Of a stretch of 64,000 nt of DNA, positions 8,451-17,888 are shown in pieces; the first letter of the stretch is position 1; the number at the start of each line of letters is the position of its first letter. This DNA is from Mycobacterium sp. 1164985.4 (GTDB lineage: Bacteria; Actinomycetota; Actinomycetes; Mycobacteriales; Mycobacteriaceae), in assembly GCF_001668575.1 (NCBI RefSeq), contig NZ_LZMD01000053.1, positions 1 to 64,000 of the forward strand, given 5' to 3'. The notes beneath the pieces were generated by a model, which worked only from the letters and a program-made list of their open reading frames with translations, was not told where the DNA came from and did not search any database. The position numbers were made by a program, and so were the translations under genes.

Positions 8451-9602
8451 ATGCACGAGACCGTTCACGGCCATTGGGACAGCCGGTTCGACAGGCTCGC
8501 TGACGCGCTGGCCGACGAGATCGCCAAGGGTGAGGAGCTGGGGGCATCAATCGCGGTGGACGTCGACGGCGAGTGCGTCGTCGACATCTGGGGCGGCCAC
8601 GCCGACCGTGCCAGGACGACCCCGTGGCGCGAAGACACCATCGTGAACTTCTGGTCGTGCACCAAAACCCTCACCGCGCTGGCCGCCCTGATCCTCATCG
8701 ACCGGGGGCTGCTCGACTCCTCCGCCCGGGTGGCCGAGTACTGGCCGGAGTTCGCGGCTAATGGCAAGCAGGACATTGAGATTCGGCATCTGCTGGCGCA
8801 TACGTCCGGCGTGTCCGGATGGGAGGCGCCGTTCGACCTGGAGGTCATGTACGACTGGGAGCGTTCGACCAGCCACCTCGCAGGCCAGGCTCCGTGGTGG
8901 CCTCCCGGCACGGCGTCGGGGTACCACGCGCTCAACTACGGCCACCTCATCGGTGAGGTGATCCGGCGCGTCACCGGCAGGTCGCTCAGGGAATTCGTGC
9001 GCGACGAGATCGCCGCTCCCCTCGGCGCCGACGTCCAGATCGGTGCTCGGCCGGAGGACGACGACCGCATAGCCGAGCTCATCGCTCCTCCACCCCTCGA
9101 GCTGCCGTACGACCTAGTACCGCCGGATCACCCGATGATCAAGACGTTCGGCACCATTCGGCCCGACCAGGATGTCGCCTCGATCGCTGAGACGACCGCA
9201 TGGCGGCGCGCCGACATCGGTGGTGCGAACGGCCATGGCAACGCGCGCGGGCTGGCGCGCGCCCTGTCGCCAATCGCGCTGGGCGGCAAGGCCAACGGTG
9301 TGCAGCTTCTCGGCCCCGCGACCATCGACATGATCTTCGACGAACAATCGCACGGCCTCGACCAGGTGCTCATGATCCCACTGCGCTTCGGTGTCGGATT
9401 CGGCTTGCCTTGTCCCGAGAGCGTTCCCGCCATACCCGAGGGCAGGATCTGCTGGTGGGGCGGCTGGGGCGGTTCGGCGATCGCGATGGATCTGGACCGC
9501 CGCGCGACGTTCGCCTACGTGATGAACCGGATGGGTCCGGGAACAACGGGAACCGAACGCACGAACCGGTATGCCGGGCTGCTCTACGAGGCTTTGGCCT
9601 GA
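8451..9602 (+). CDS. serine hydrolase of the beta-lactamase/esterase (class C-like) fold
   Basis: A 383-residue protein of the EstB/LipD-like beta-lactamase family. The catalytic SxxK is SCTK in NFWSCTKTLTAL near residue 70; the tyrosine motif is YHA in TASGYHALNYG; a Gly-rich WWGGWGGS replaces the third (KTG-like) motif. The region LLAHTSGVSGW is typical of the family. There is no signal peptide, so a cytoplasmic or membrane-associated esterase is more likely than a beta-lactamase. The 3' end overlaps the convergent gene at 9584-9976 by 19 bases. Confidence 0.87.
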   Translation: MHETVHGHWDSRFDRLADALADEIAKGEELGASIAVDVDGECVVDIWGGHADRARTTPWREDTIVNFWSCTKTLTALAALILIDRGLLDSSARVAEYWPEFAANGKQDIEIRHLLAHTSGVSGWEAPFDLEVMYDWERSTSHLAGQAPWWPPGTASGYHALNYGHLIGEVIRRVTGRSLREFVRDEIAAPLGADVQIGARPEDDDRIAELIAPPPLELPYDLVPPDHPMIKTFGTIRPDQDVASIAETTAWRRADIGGANGHGNARGLARALSPIALGGKANGVQLLGPATIDMIFDEQSHGLDQVLMIPLRFGVGFGLPCPESVPAIPEGRICWWGGWGGSAIAMDLDRRATFAYVMNRMGPGTTGTERTNRYAGLLYEALA

Positions 9603-9976
9603 GCCCGTGATGCCAGCCGGTCCAGCACCGCGCGGCCCAGTGAGTGCACATCGCCGTGCGGCGACACCGGTACGAGCGTGACGCCGTCGGCCACTCCGGC
9701 CGACTCGATATCGGCGATCAGGCCCGCGAGGCCGTCGACGGTGCCGGCGTAGCGCACCCCTTCGGCCGGTTCGAGAACGTCGCGCACCGACCGGAAGTCG
9801 GCCGCGACGGCGACCGTGACGTCGAGAATGACCGCGACGTCGCCGGCGGCACGCACCCGCGCGCGGACCCGTCGCGCATGCTGTAGGTCCTTGGCCGCGA
9901 CGCGGACGGGCGGAACTCCGCCTTCGGTCAGTTCATCCCAGCCCCCGTCGGGGGTTTCGGTCACGAATAGGCGCAC
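9584..9976 (-). CDS. conserved hypothetical protein (possible luciferase-like fragment)
   Basis: A 130-residue protein starting at a GTG (9976), N terminus VRLFVTETPDGGWDEL. The open frame extends over 1 kb upstream antisense to terC, but only this C-terminal stretch looks like protein. Its tail (LAGLIADIESAGVADGVTLV, then VLDRLA) resembles the C-terminal helices of luciferase-like monooxygenases, so it may be a shortened or detached part of one; this is inference. No catalytic residues can be named. It lies downstream of terC on the same strand. Confidence 0.55.
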   Translation of the reverse strand: MRLFVTETPDGGWDELTEGGVPPVRVAAKDLQHARRVRARVRAAGDVAVILDVTVAVAADFRSVRDVLEPAEGVRYAGTVDGLAGLIADIESAGVADGVTLVPVSPHGDVHSLGRAVLDRLASRAQAKAS

Positions 9977-10020
9977 CCGGCAAGGCTTCCAGAGCCGCGA
10001 CCTCCCGTCGAACGTTGCGC

Positions 10021-11028
10021 TCAGCGAGAATCCAACGATTCCTCGGTGTCGTCCGTGCCGTTCTTCACGTCGTGCACCCGCGTCTTGTAGAGGCTCGCCG
10101 CCGTGGTGAGGGCCAGCGTCACGACGATCACCCCCAGCGAGAGCAGGGTCGGGATCTCCGGCACCGGAACGTGCTCGCCGCCGTTGATGAACGGCACCTC
10201 GTTCTCGTGCAGGGCGTGCAGAAGCAGCTTCACCCCGATGAACCCGAGGATGAACGCCAGGCCCTGGGACAGGAAGACCAGTCGCTTGAGCAGATCGCCC
10301 AGCAGGAAGTACAGCTGGCGCAAACCCATCAGCGCGAACACGTTGGCCGTGAAGACCAGGTACGGCTCCTGGGTGAGCCCGTAGATGGCGGGGATGGAGT
10401 CGAGCGCGAAGATCAGGTCCGTGGTTCCCAGCGCGACGATGACGAGGAACATCGGCGTCATCAGCCGCTTGCCGTTCTCCTTCACCCACAGCTTCAGCCC
10501 GTCCCATTTGTCGGTCATGCTCAGGTGGTTGCGGGCGAACCTGACCACGATGTTGTCGCCGTCGTCGTCGTGGTCGGTGTCGCGGGCGAGGTTGATGGCG
10601 GTGTAGATGAGGAACGCGGCGAAAATGTAGAACACCCAGGAGAACTGGTTGATCGCAACGGCGCCGAGCGCGATGAAGATGCCGCGGAAGATCAGGGCCA
10701 GGATGATGCCCACCAGGAGGGCCTGCTGCTGGTACTTCCTGGGCACGTTGAAGCTCGCCATGATGATGATGAAGACGAACAGGTTGTCCACTGACAGGCT
10801 GTACTCGGTGAGCCACCCGGCGAAGAACTCGACGCCGTACTGGCTGCCGTGGAAGAACCAGGTCCACAGGCCGAAGATGATCGCGAGGCTGACATAGATC
10901 GTCAGCGCGACACCGGTCTCCCGTTTCGACGGCTCGTGAGGCCGGCGGCCAATCACGATGACGTCGAACAGCAGGATGGCGGTCGTCACGCTCAGCGTGA
11001 TGATCCATTCGAGGGTGGAAACGTTCAC
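10021..11028 (-). CDS. terC: TerC-family integral membrane protein (probable manganese exporter)
   Basis: A 335-residue polytopic membrane protein with about eight to nine hydrophobic segments and the TerC signatures LSVDNLFVFIIIMASF and FALDSIPAIYGLT, whose acidic residues lie in membrane segments. TerC proteins are linked to tellurite resistance and to Mn2+ efflux. The start is a GTG (11028) preceded by a CCGGAGG ribosome binding site at 11033-11039. A longer reading frame from 11208 is leader RNA, not protein. Expression is probably controlled by the manganese riboswitch directly upstream, which also argues that the transported ion is Mn2+. Confidence 0.9.
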   Translation of the reverse strand: MNVSTLEWIITLSVTTAILLFDVIVIGRRPHEPSKRETGVALTIYVSLAIIFGLWTWFFHGSQYGVEFFAGWLTEYSLSVDNLFVFIIIMASFNVPRKYQQQALLVGIILALIFRGIFIALGAVAINQFSWVFYIFAAFLIYTAINLARDTDHDDDGDNIVVRFARNHLSMTDKWDGLKLWVKENGKRLMTPMFLVIVALGTTDLIFALDSIPAIYGLTQEPYLVFTANVFALMGLRQLYFLLGDLLKRLVFLSQGLAFILGFIGVKLLLHALHENEVPFINGGEHVPVPEIPTLLSLGVIVVTLALTTAASLYKTRVHDVKNGTDDTEESLDSR

Positions 11029-11049
11029 TGATCCTCCGGTCGTCAAAGC

Positions 11050-11160
11050 GCCGGAGGTCTCTTCCACCGCCACGATCACTCGTGTCGGCCCGCAGCACCG
11101 GTCGTCCGATGACGGCCGACGTGATGACGACACCGCGGCGAAGGAATACTCCCCTCCGCA
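11050..11160 (-). promoter_or_regulatory. yybP-ykoY manganese riboswitch
   Basis: Read on the minus strand, the leader has the two conserved internal-loop strands of the yybP-ykoY class: GGAGGGGAGTATTCC at its 5' side and GGAAGAGACCTCCG at its 3' side. They are closed by a P1 stem CGGAGG/CCTCCG (3' strand at plus positions 11052-11057). Between them is a GTCGTCATCACG block and GC-rich arms. The class senses Mn2+ and commonly precedes terC and Mn exporters, as here. The 3' P1 strand CCTCCGG (11051-11057) is also complementary to the terC ribosome binding site CCGGAGG (11033-11039), suggesting translational control. I identified it by motif and position only; a covariance search would confirm it. 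Confidence 0.85.
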
Positions 11161-11316
11161 GGCGATTCTGCCAGGTACTTGCGGATGACCGGAAGCGGAG
11201 CAAATCAAACCTGTCGAGGCTGCTCAATCGACCTCGGCGAGCGGTGTCGTAATCGTGATCGCGACGCTGCGTGCGGCTCAGCGGACGCGGCCGGTTGGCT
11301 GAGTAGCTTTATAGCC

Positions 11317-14300
11317 GTGACTGGGGAGTTGCGGCAGGAGATCCCACCTCAATATCTGTTGTCCCCGTTCGCGCCGGAGCCGCGCACGCTCATCGACATC
11401 CTCTACGAGACCGCGAGGCGCTACCCGGAGGCGCCCGCCATCGACGACGGCGATGTCCAGCTCACCTATGCCGAGCTGATCACCGATATCGAGGACAGCG
11501 TGCGCTGGCTGGCAGCGCGGGGAATCGGCCGCGGCGACCGGATCGGGATCCGGATGCCGTCGGGCAGCTACGCGCTGTACGTGGCGATACTCGCCGTGCT
11601 GGCCACCGGCGCCGCCTACGTTCCCGTGGACGCCGACGATCCTCAGGAACGCGCCGAGCTGGTGTTCAGCGAGGCCAACGTCGTGGCGATCATCACCGAG
11701 GCAGGGCTGTCGCGCGGGCCGGGTTCGTCACGGGGTTGGCGGGCGGCGGCGCCGATCGGTCGTGACGACGCATGGATCATCTTCACGTCCGGCTCGACCG
11801 GCACCCCCAAAGGGGTCGCGGTCACCCACCGCAGCGCGGCGGCGTTCGTCGACGCCGAGGCACGGTTGTTCCTTGCGGACAATCCGCTCGGGCCGGGCGA
11901 CCGCGTGCTGGCCGGTTTGTCGGTGGCGTTCGACGCGTCGTGCGAGGAGATGTGGCTGACCTGGCGCCACGGAGCGTGCCTCGTGCCCGCGCCGCGTTCG
12001 ATGGTGCGCAGCGGGATGGACCTGGGCCCCTGGTTGGTCGCGCGCGACATCACGGTGGTCTCGACGGTGCCGACGCTGGCCGCGTTGTGGCCGGCGGAGG
12101 CGCTCGAGGCGGTGCGGCTGCTGATCTTCGGCGGCGAAGCATGCCCGCCCGAACTGGCCGAGCGGCTCGCCGTCGAGGGCCGCGAGGTCTGGAACACCTA
12201 CGGGCCGACGGAGGCGACGGTCGTGGCGTGTGCCGCCCGGTTGTCCCCAGCCGGCCCGGTGACCATCGGCCTGCCGCTGGTCGGCTGGGACCTGGCCGTC
12301 GTCGACTGGCACGGTGAGCCGGTGCCGTACGGCGCGGTGGGCGAGCTGATCATCGGCGGCGTCGGCCTGGCCCGCTACCTCGACCCCGACAGGGACGCCC
12401 AGAAGTACGCGGAGATGCCGACGCTTGGCTGGAAGCGCGCCTACCGCAGCGGTGACCTGGTGCGCCTGGAATCCGACGGGCTCTACTTCGTCGGCCGCGT
12501 CGACGACCAGGTCAAGGTCGGCGGGCGCCGCATCGAGCTCGGTGAGGTGGACACCGCGCTGGTCACCCTGCCTGGCGTGAGCGGCGCAGCCGCCGCGGTC
12601 CGCAGCACCGCCAGCGGCACACCGCTGCTGGTCGGCTACGTCGCGAGCACCGATCCCGCGTTCGACCTCGCGAAGGCCCGGGTGTCGCTTTCCGAGACCT
12701 TGCCCGCGCCGCTGGTGCCCCGCCTCGTGCTGGTTGACGAATTACCGACCCGCACCTCCGGCAAGGTCGACCGCGGCGCGCTGCCGTGGCCGGTCGACGT
12801 CGGCGACGACGAGGGGGCCGAGTTGACCGGGACCATGGGCTGGCTGGCCGGCCTCTGGCGCGACGTACTGGCCGCACCGGTGGACGGTCCAGAGGCCGAC
12901 TTCTTCGCCCTCGGCGGCGGCTCGCTGTCCGCGGCGCAACTGGTCGCCGCGCTACGGCGCCGCCACCCCCAGGTGACCGTCGCCGACCTCTACGACCATC
13001 CCCGTCTGGGTTCGCTCGCGGGGTACCTCGACGAACTCGATCCACCGCCGCGGGTGCGTGCACGCGAGGTGAAGCCGACGTCGCGCCTGACACAGGCCGT
13101 GCAGGTGGCGCTGTCGCTGCCCCTGGCCGCGTTGACCGGATTGCAGTGGGTGGTGTGGATGGCGGCGGCCAACAACGTGCTGGCGGGGTTCGTCCCGTGG
13201 ACCGCCCCCCTGAACTGGTGGTGGGTCGGCGTGGGCTTCCTGCTGTTCGTCACGCCGCTGGGCCGAATGGCTATCGCGGCCCTGTGCGCCCGACTACTGC
13301 TCGACGGGCTGACACCGGGAACCTACCGGCGCGGCGGGCCCGTCCACCTCCGGGTGTGGCTCGCCGAACGGCTCGCCGAGGCCAGCGGCGCCGAAAACCT
13401 CGCCGGTGCACCGTGGTTGGTGTACTACGCACGCGCGCTGGGCAACAAGGTCGGCAAGGGCGTGGACCTGCATTCCACCCCACCGGTCACCGGGATGCTC
13501 AAACTCGGACACCGCAGCTCGATCGAACCCGAGGTCGACCTGTCCGGACACTGGGTCGATGGCGACCTGTTCCACGTCGGGCCGATCACCGTCGGAAACG
13601 ATGCGACGATCGGCGCACGGACGACGCTGCTGCCCGGCGCCGTCGTCGGCAAGAACGCCGATGTCGCCCCGGGATCCGGCGTCGTCGGCAAGGTGAAGAA
13701 CGGCCAGTATTGGAAGGGTTCGCCGGCGGTGAAGTCCGGCAAGGCCCGCCACCCCTGGCCGCAGGACCGCCCGCCTCGGGCGCCGCTGTGGGTGGCGGTC
13801 TACGGGGTTACATCCATCCTTTTCAGCGGGCTTCCGCTGCTCGCGCTCGCGGCCGGCCTCGGCGTCATCGGATACGCCGTGCGCCATACGGATTCGGTGA
13901 CGGCCGCGATCGGGCCCGCGGTGCTGTGGACACCGGTGGCAACCCTGGCGGCCGCCATCACCTACGCGGCGCTCACGGTCATCGGAGTGCGGCTGCTCTC
14001 GCTCGGGCTGCGCGAGGGATATCACCCGGTGCGCAGCCGTTCGGGATGGCAGATCTGGGCCACCGAACGGCTGATGGACGCCGCACGCACGTACCTGTTC
14101 CCGATCTACGCGAGCCTGCTCACGCCGTGGTGGCTGCGGGCGCTCGGCGCGAGAGTCGGTCGCGGAACCGAGATTTCGACGGCCCTGTTCACGCCGAAGT
14201 TCACGGTGGTCGAGGACGGCGCCTTCCTCGCCGACGACACCATGGTGGCGTCCTATGAGTTGGGCGGCGGCTGGATCCACGTCGCGAAGGCCACGATCGG

Positions 14301-15222
14301 CAAGCGGGCGTTCCTCGGTAACTCGGGCATCACGCAGCCCGGTCGCAAGGTTCCCGATGACGGTCTGGTGGCCGTGTTGTCGGCGGCCCCGCACAAGGCC
14401 AAGGCGGGCTCCTCCTGGTTGGGCAGCCCTCCGGTGCGGTTGCGCCGCAAACCGACCGCCGCTGACGCGCTGCGCACGTTCCATCCGTCCGCTCGCCTGA
14501 AGGTGTTGCGCAGCCTGGTCGAGACGTGCCGGATCGTACCGCTGATCGTGACGTTCGCGATCGGTGTCGCGGTGCTGCTCGCTCTCCAGTCGCTGGCCGT
14601 TGAAGCCGGTTGGGTATGGGCCGCTCTGAGCGCCGGCGCGTTGCTGTTGGTCGCCGGGGTGGTTGCGGGCACGGCCGCCGTGATAGCGAAATGGCTTGTG
14701 GTCGGCCGCATCGAGCCCGACGAACACCCGCTCTGGTCGCCGTTCGTCTGGCGCAACGAGGTCTACGACACCTTCGTCGAGACTGTCGCCGCCCCGTGGT
14801 TTGCGCGTGCGGCCAGCGGCACCCCGGTGATGAATCTGTGGCTGCGGGCGCTCGGCGCCAGGATCGGCCGCGGCGTGTGGTGTGAGACGTATTGGCTACC
14901 CGAGGCCGACCTGGTCACCCTCGAGGAGGGCGCCACCGTCAACCGTGGCTGTGTGGTGCAGACGCACCTGTTCCACGACAGGATCATGCGGATGGACCGC
15001 GTTGTGCTGGAGCGGGGTTCGACGCTAGGGGCCCATGGTGTGGTCCTGCCCGCCGCCCGCATCGGCGCGGGAGCGACCGTCGGTCCGGCGTCGCTGGTCA
15101 TGCGCGGCGACGAGGTGCCCGCGTCGACCCGGTGGCAGGGTAATCCCATCGCACCGTGGCACGCGCCCCGCAAGAAGCGCGGTGACACGCCGGCATCCGC
15201 GACCGCAGAAACCGCCGCGTGA
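11317..15222 (+). CDS. Pls/PosA-type non-ribosomal peptide synthetase with membrane and beta-helix domains
   Basis: A 1301-residue single-module synthetase. An adenylation domain (about 20-500) has the core motifs FTSGSTGTPKG, NTYGPTEATVV, YRSGDLVRL and RTSGKVDRGALP. A carrier domain follows with the phosphopantetheine serine in FFALGGGSLSAAQ (about 533). Then come three membrane blocks (about 590-660, 825-890, 1070-1125) alternating with three hexapeptide left-handed beta-helix domains, the architecture of epsilon-poly-lysine synthetase-like enzymes. The activated amino acid is unknown. The start is a GTG at 11317, seven bases after TAGCTT (11304-11309), a likely leaderless promoter. It overlaps the next gene as GTGA, heading a probable operon. 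Confidence 0.9.
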   Translation: MTGELRQEIPPQYLLSPFAPEPRTLIDILYETARRYPEAPAIDDGDVQLTYAELITDIEDSVRWLAARGIGRGDRIGIRMPSGSYALYVAILAVLATGAAYVPVDADDPQERAELVFSEANVVAIITEAGLSRGPGSSRGWRAAAPIGRDDAWIIFTSGSTGTPKGVAVTHRSAAAFVDAEARLFLADNPLGPGDRVLAGLSVAFDASCEEMWLTWRHGACLVPAPRSMVRSGMDLGPWLVARDITVVSTVPTLAALWPAEALEAVRLLIFGGEACPPELAERLAVEGREVWNTYGPTEATVVACAARLSPAGPVTIGLPLVGWDLAVVDWHGEPVPYGAVGELIIGGVGLARYLDPDRDAQKYAEMPTLGWKRAYRSGDLVRLESDGLYFVGRVDDQVKVGGRRIELGEVDTALVTLPGVSGAAAAVRSTASGTPLLVGYVASTDPAFDLAKARVSLSETLPAPLVPRLVLVDELPTRTSGKVDRGALPWPVDVGDDEGAELTGTMGWLAGLWRDVLAAPVDGPEADFFALGGGSLSAAQLVAALRRRHPQVTVADLYDHPRLGSLAGYLDELDPPPRVRAREVKPTSRLTQAVQVALSLPLAALTGLQWVVWMAAANNVLAGFVPWTAPLNWWWVGVGFLLFVTPLGRMAIAALCARLLLDGLTPGTYRRGGPVHLRVWLAERLAEASGAENLAGAPWLVYYARALGNKVGKGVDLHSTPPVTGMLKLGHRSSIEPEVDLSGHWVDGDLFHVGPITVGNDATIGARTTLLPGAVVGKNADVAPGSGVVGKVKNGQYWKGSPAVKSGKARHPWPQDRPPRAPLWVAVYGVTSILFSGLPLLALAAGLGVIGYAVRHTDSVTAAIGPAVLWTPVATLAAAITYAALTVIGVRLLSLGLREGYHPVRSRSGWQIWATERLMDAARTYLFPIYASLLTPWWLRALGARVGRGTEISTALFTPKFTVVEDGAFLADDTMVASYELGGGWIHVAKATIGKRAFLGNSGITQPGRKVPDDGLVAVLSAAPHKAKAGSSWLGSPPVRLRRKPTAADALRTFHPSARLKVLRSLVETCRIVPLIVTFAIGVAVLLALQSLAVEAGWVWAALSAGALLLVAGVVAGTAAVIAKWLVVGRIEPDEHPLWSPFVWRNEVYDTFVETVAAPWFARAASGTPVMNLWLRALGARIGRGVWCETYWLPEADLVTLEEGATVNRGCVVQTHLFHDRIMRMDRVVLERGSTLGAHGVVLPAARIGAGATVGPASLVMRGDEVPASTRWQGNPIAPWHAPRKKRGDTPASATAETAA

Positions 15223-16550
15223 CCCGAAGTAAGAAGAAGGCGACACCGGTCATCGACCCGTATCTGCCCTCCAGCGGGAATTTCGGTTATCGGGTGTCGC
15301 GCTATGAACTCGATCTCACCTACAAGGTGGCGATCAACCGGCTGACCGGTACGGCGACGATCACCGCGGTGACGCTCGCGACGCTGCGGACCTTCACCCT
15401 CGACCTCGCCGACACGCTGTCGGTGACGAAGGTGAGCGTGAACGGCTCTCGGCCCCAACAGTTCCGCATCTCAGCAGGAAAGCTGTACATCGCGTTGCGC
15501 GATCCACTGTCGCCCGGGGCGGCGATGACGGTCGTCGTGCGGTACGGGGGCACGCCCCGGCCCATCCGTTCGCTGTGGGGCGAGGTGGGCTTCGAGGAGC
15601 TGACCGATGGCGCCCTGGTGGCAGGCCAGCCGAACGGGGCCCAGTCCTGGTTCCCCTGTGACGACCACCCGAGCGCGAAGGCGAGCTTTCGTATCCAAAT
15701 CTCCGCCGAGAGCCCCTATCGGGTGATCGCCAACGGCGAGTTGGTGTCTCGACGAGCCCGGGCGGGAATGACGACATGGACCTACGAGTTGCCCGAACCG
15801 ACCTCGACCTATCTGATCACGCTGCAGATCGGGATGTACGAGCGTCGCCGGCTGGCCAAGAACGGGGTTCCGATTCACGCGGTGCTACCCGACCGGCTGC
15901 GCGACGAGTTCGACCACGACTTCGCCGATCAGTCGCAGATGATGGAGTTGTTCGTCAAGCTGTTCGGCGACTACCCCCTGAGCGAGGGCTACACGGTCGT
16001 GGTCACCGACGACGACCTCGAGATTCCGCTTGAGGCACAGGGAATTTCGATATTCGGGGCCAACCACTGCGACGGTAAGGGTGGCGCCGGGCGACTGATC
16101 GCACACGAACTCGCGCACCAGTGGTTCGGCAACTGCGTGACCGCCAAGCGCTGGCGGCACATCTGGTTGCACGAGGGATTCGCCTGTTACGCCGAGTGGT
16201 TGTGGTCGGAGAACTCCGGCGGCCGCACGGCCGACGAGTGGGCGCAGCACTACTACCAGCGGCTCGCCAACTCGCCGCGAGACCTCGTCCTCGCCGATCC
16301 GGGTCCGCGCGACATGTTCGACGACCGCGTGTACAAGCGCGGCGCCCTTACGCTGCACGTGCTGCGGCGACAGCTTGGGGACGACAGCTTTTTCGCGCTG
16401 TTGCGGGACTGGACCGCGCGCTACCGCCACAGCACGGTGGTGACCGACGACTTCACCGGTTTGGCATCGCATTACGCGGACGAGTCGCTGCGCCCTCTGT
16501 GGGATGCGTGGCTGTATTCCGCCGATCTTCCGGAGCTGGATGCGCCGTGA
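15219..16550 (+). CDS. M1-family zinc metallopeptidase (aminopeptidase N-like)
   Basis: A 443-residue, cytoplasmic-looking aminopeptidase with an N-terminal beta-sandwich and a thermolysin-like domain. The zinc motif is HELAHQWFGN, with the third ligand Glu in WLHEGFACYAEW. The usual GxMEN substrate motif is replaced by PLEAQG, so substrate handling may differ from classical M1 enzymes. It is about half the length of full M1 aminopeptidases and lacks the C-terminal HEAT-like domain. The GTG start overlaps the synthetase stop as GTGA, and its own stop overlaps the next gene the same way, so all three are translationally coupled. Confidence 0.87.
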   Translation: MTRSKKKATPVIDPYLPSSGNFGYRVSRYELDLTYKVAINRLTGTATITAVTLATLRTFTLDLADTLSVTKVSVNGSRPQQFRISAGKLYIALRDPLSPGAAMTVVVRYGGTPRPIRSLWGEVGFEELTDGALVAGQPNGAQSWFPCDDHPSAKASFRIQISAESPYRVIANGELVSRRARAGMTTWTYELPEPTSTYLITLQIGMYERRRLAKNGVPIHAVLPDRLRDEFDHDFADQSQMMELFVKLFGDYPLSEGYTVVVTDDDLEIPLEAQGISIFGANHCDGKGGAGRLIAHELAHQWFGNCVTAKRWRHIWLHEGFACYAEWLWSENSGGRTADEWAQHYYQRLANSPRDLVLADPGPRDMFDDRVYKRGALTLHVLRRQLGDDSFFALLRDWTARYRHSTVVTDDFTGLASHYADESLRPLWDAWLYSADLPELDAP

Positions 16551-17824
16551 CCGACGCCGGCGCGCCCTTCGATCCGCTCACCGCGAGCGGCGCATCACCG
16601 ACCGGTCCTGCGGCACGCGGCAGCGTCGTGCGGGTCGGAGTGGCCACCGCCGTGATCGCACTGTGCGGGTATGCCGTGCTGTACCTGGCCGCTCGCGATC
16701 TCGAGCCCGCCGGATTCTCGCTGTTCGCCGTGTTCTGGGGCGCTTTCGGTTTGGCCTCGGGTGCTGCGTTGGGGCTGTTGCAGGAGGCCACCAGAGAAGT
16801 GCGGTCCGCGACGCAAGCCACGGGGGCCGAGGGGCCACGAAGTCGCCCCATGTGGGTGGCCGCCGGCGTCGGTGCGGTGTCGGCCGCGGTCATCGCGATC
16901 AGCTCACCGTTGTGGTCAGGCCATGTGTTCGTCGAATCGCAGTGGCTCTCGGTGGCGCTGTTGGCGATCGGGCTCGCCGGATTCTGTTTGCACTCAACGC
17001 TGCTCGGCATGCTGGCGGGGCTGGACAGATGGACCGCGTACGGGTCGCTGATGGTGACCGACGGTGTGATCCGGGTGCTGGTGGCCGTCGCGACCTTTCT
17101 GATCGGCTGGGGCCTGGCCGGGTACCTGTGGGCCACCGTGGCCGGTTCGGTGGCATGGGTGCTCATGCTGATCGTGTCGCCGTCCACCCGGCGGGCCGCG
17201 AGTCTGCTGACCGCCGTCGGCACGGCGGCCTTTCTTCGCGGCGCATTCCACTCGATCACCGCGGCGGGCGCGAGCGCCATCCTCGTGATGGGATTTCCCG
17301 TGCTGCTGCAGGCGACCTCGGGTGACCTCGGCGCGGTTGGGGGCGTCGTGATCCTGGCCGTCACACTCACACGGGCGCCCCTGCTCCTGCCGCTCACCGC
17401 GATGCAGGGCAATCTCGTCGCCCATTTCGTCGACCAGAGCGCGCACCGGGTGCGTGCCCTGTTCACGCCAGCGGTCGCCGTGACCGGTGTCGGCCTGCTC
17501 GGCGTCCTCGCCGCGTGGTCCGCGGGGCCGTGGTTGCTGCGCAGCGCGTTCGGTCCCGACTACCGTGCCGACGGCGCGCTGCTGGCATGGTTGACGGCCG
17601 GTGCGATCGCTATCGCGCTCCTCACGCTCACGGGGGCGGCTGCAGTGGCAGCAGCACTGCACCGCGCGTACGCGCTGGGCTGGGTGTCGGCGACCATCGC
17701 GTCGACGCTGTTGCTGCTGTTGCCCCTCGACCTCGAGACGCGGACCGTGATCGCGCTGCTGTGCGGTCCGGCGGTCGGCATCGCGGTGCACCTGAGCGCG
17801 CTGTCGCACGAACGCGCGTCATGA
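16547..17824 (+). CDS. polytopic membrane protein, flippase-like (Rv3630-like)
   Basis: A 425-residue protein with about twelve hydrophobic segments and few conserved polar residues, resembling MOP-superfamily lipid-oligosaccharide flippases and M. tuberculosis Rv3630. It starts at GTG 16547, overlapping the peptidase stop by four bases. Its place behind a membrane-bound peptide synthetase and before an epimerase and a GT-C-like protein suits a role moving an envelope precursor across the membrane. That role is inferred from context; no substrate is evident. Confidence 0.75.
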   Translation: MTDAGAPFDPLTASGASPTGPAARGSVVRVGVATAVIALCGYAVLYLAARDLEPAGFSLFAVFWGAFGLASGAALGLLQEATREVRSATQATGAEGPRSRPMWVAAGVGAVSAAVIAISSPLWSGHVFVESQWLSVALLAIGLAGFCLHSTLLGMLAGLDRWTAYGSLMVTDGVIRVLVAVATFLIGWGLAGYLWATVAGSVAWVLMLIVSPSTRRAASLLTAVGTAAFLRGAFHSITAAGASAILVMGFPVLLQATSGDLGAVGGVVILAVTLTRAPLLLPLTAMQGNLVAHFVDQSAHRVRALFTPAVAVTGVGLLGVLAAWSAGPWLLRSAFGPDYRADGALLAWLTAGAIAIALLTLTGAAAVAAALHRAYALGWVSATIASTLLLLLPLDLETRTVIALLCGPAVGIAVHLSALSHERAS

Positions 17825-17888
17825 CGCCGGTTCGGACCAGAGGCCGCCGATCCGTATGCTGGCCCCGTTCTACGGTGAGGAAGATCGA

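Noticed and set aside
8451-9602. Antibiotic-resistance beta-lactamase
   Set aside because: It lacks a signal peptide and the KTG motif and groups with esterase/LipD-like serine hydrolases.
11029-11208. N-terminal extension of terC from 11208
   Set aside because: The extension is the riboswitch leader read as codons; a good ribosome binding site precedes the GTG at 11028.
9584-11227. 547-codon frame across terC and its leader
   Set aside because: Only the last 130 codons (from GTG 9976) look like protein; the rest is another frame of terC and riboswitch sequence.
12786-14258. 490-codon frame inside the peptide synthetase gene
   Set aside because: A same-strand frame shadow with Arg/Gly runs; the synthetase frame carries all adenylation and carrier motifs.
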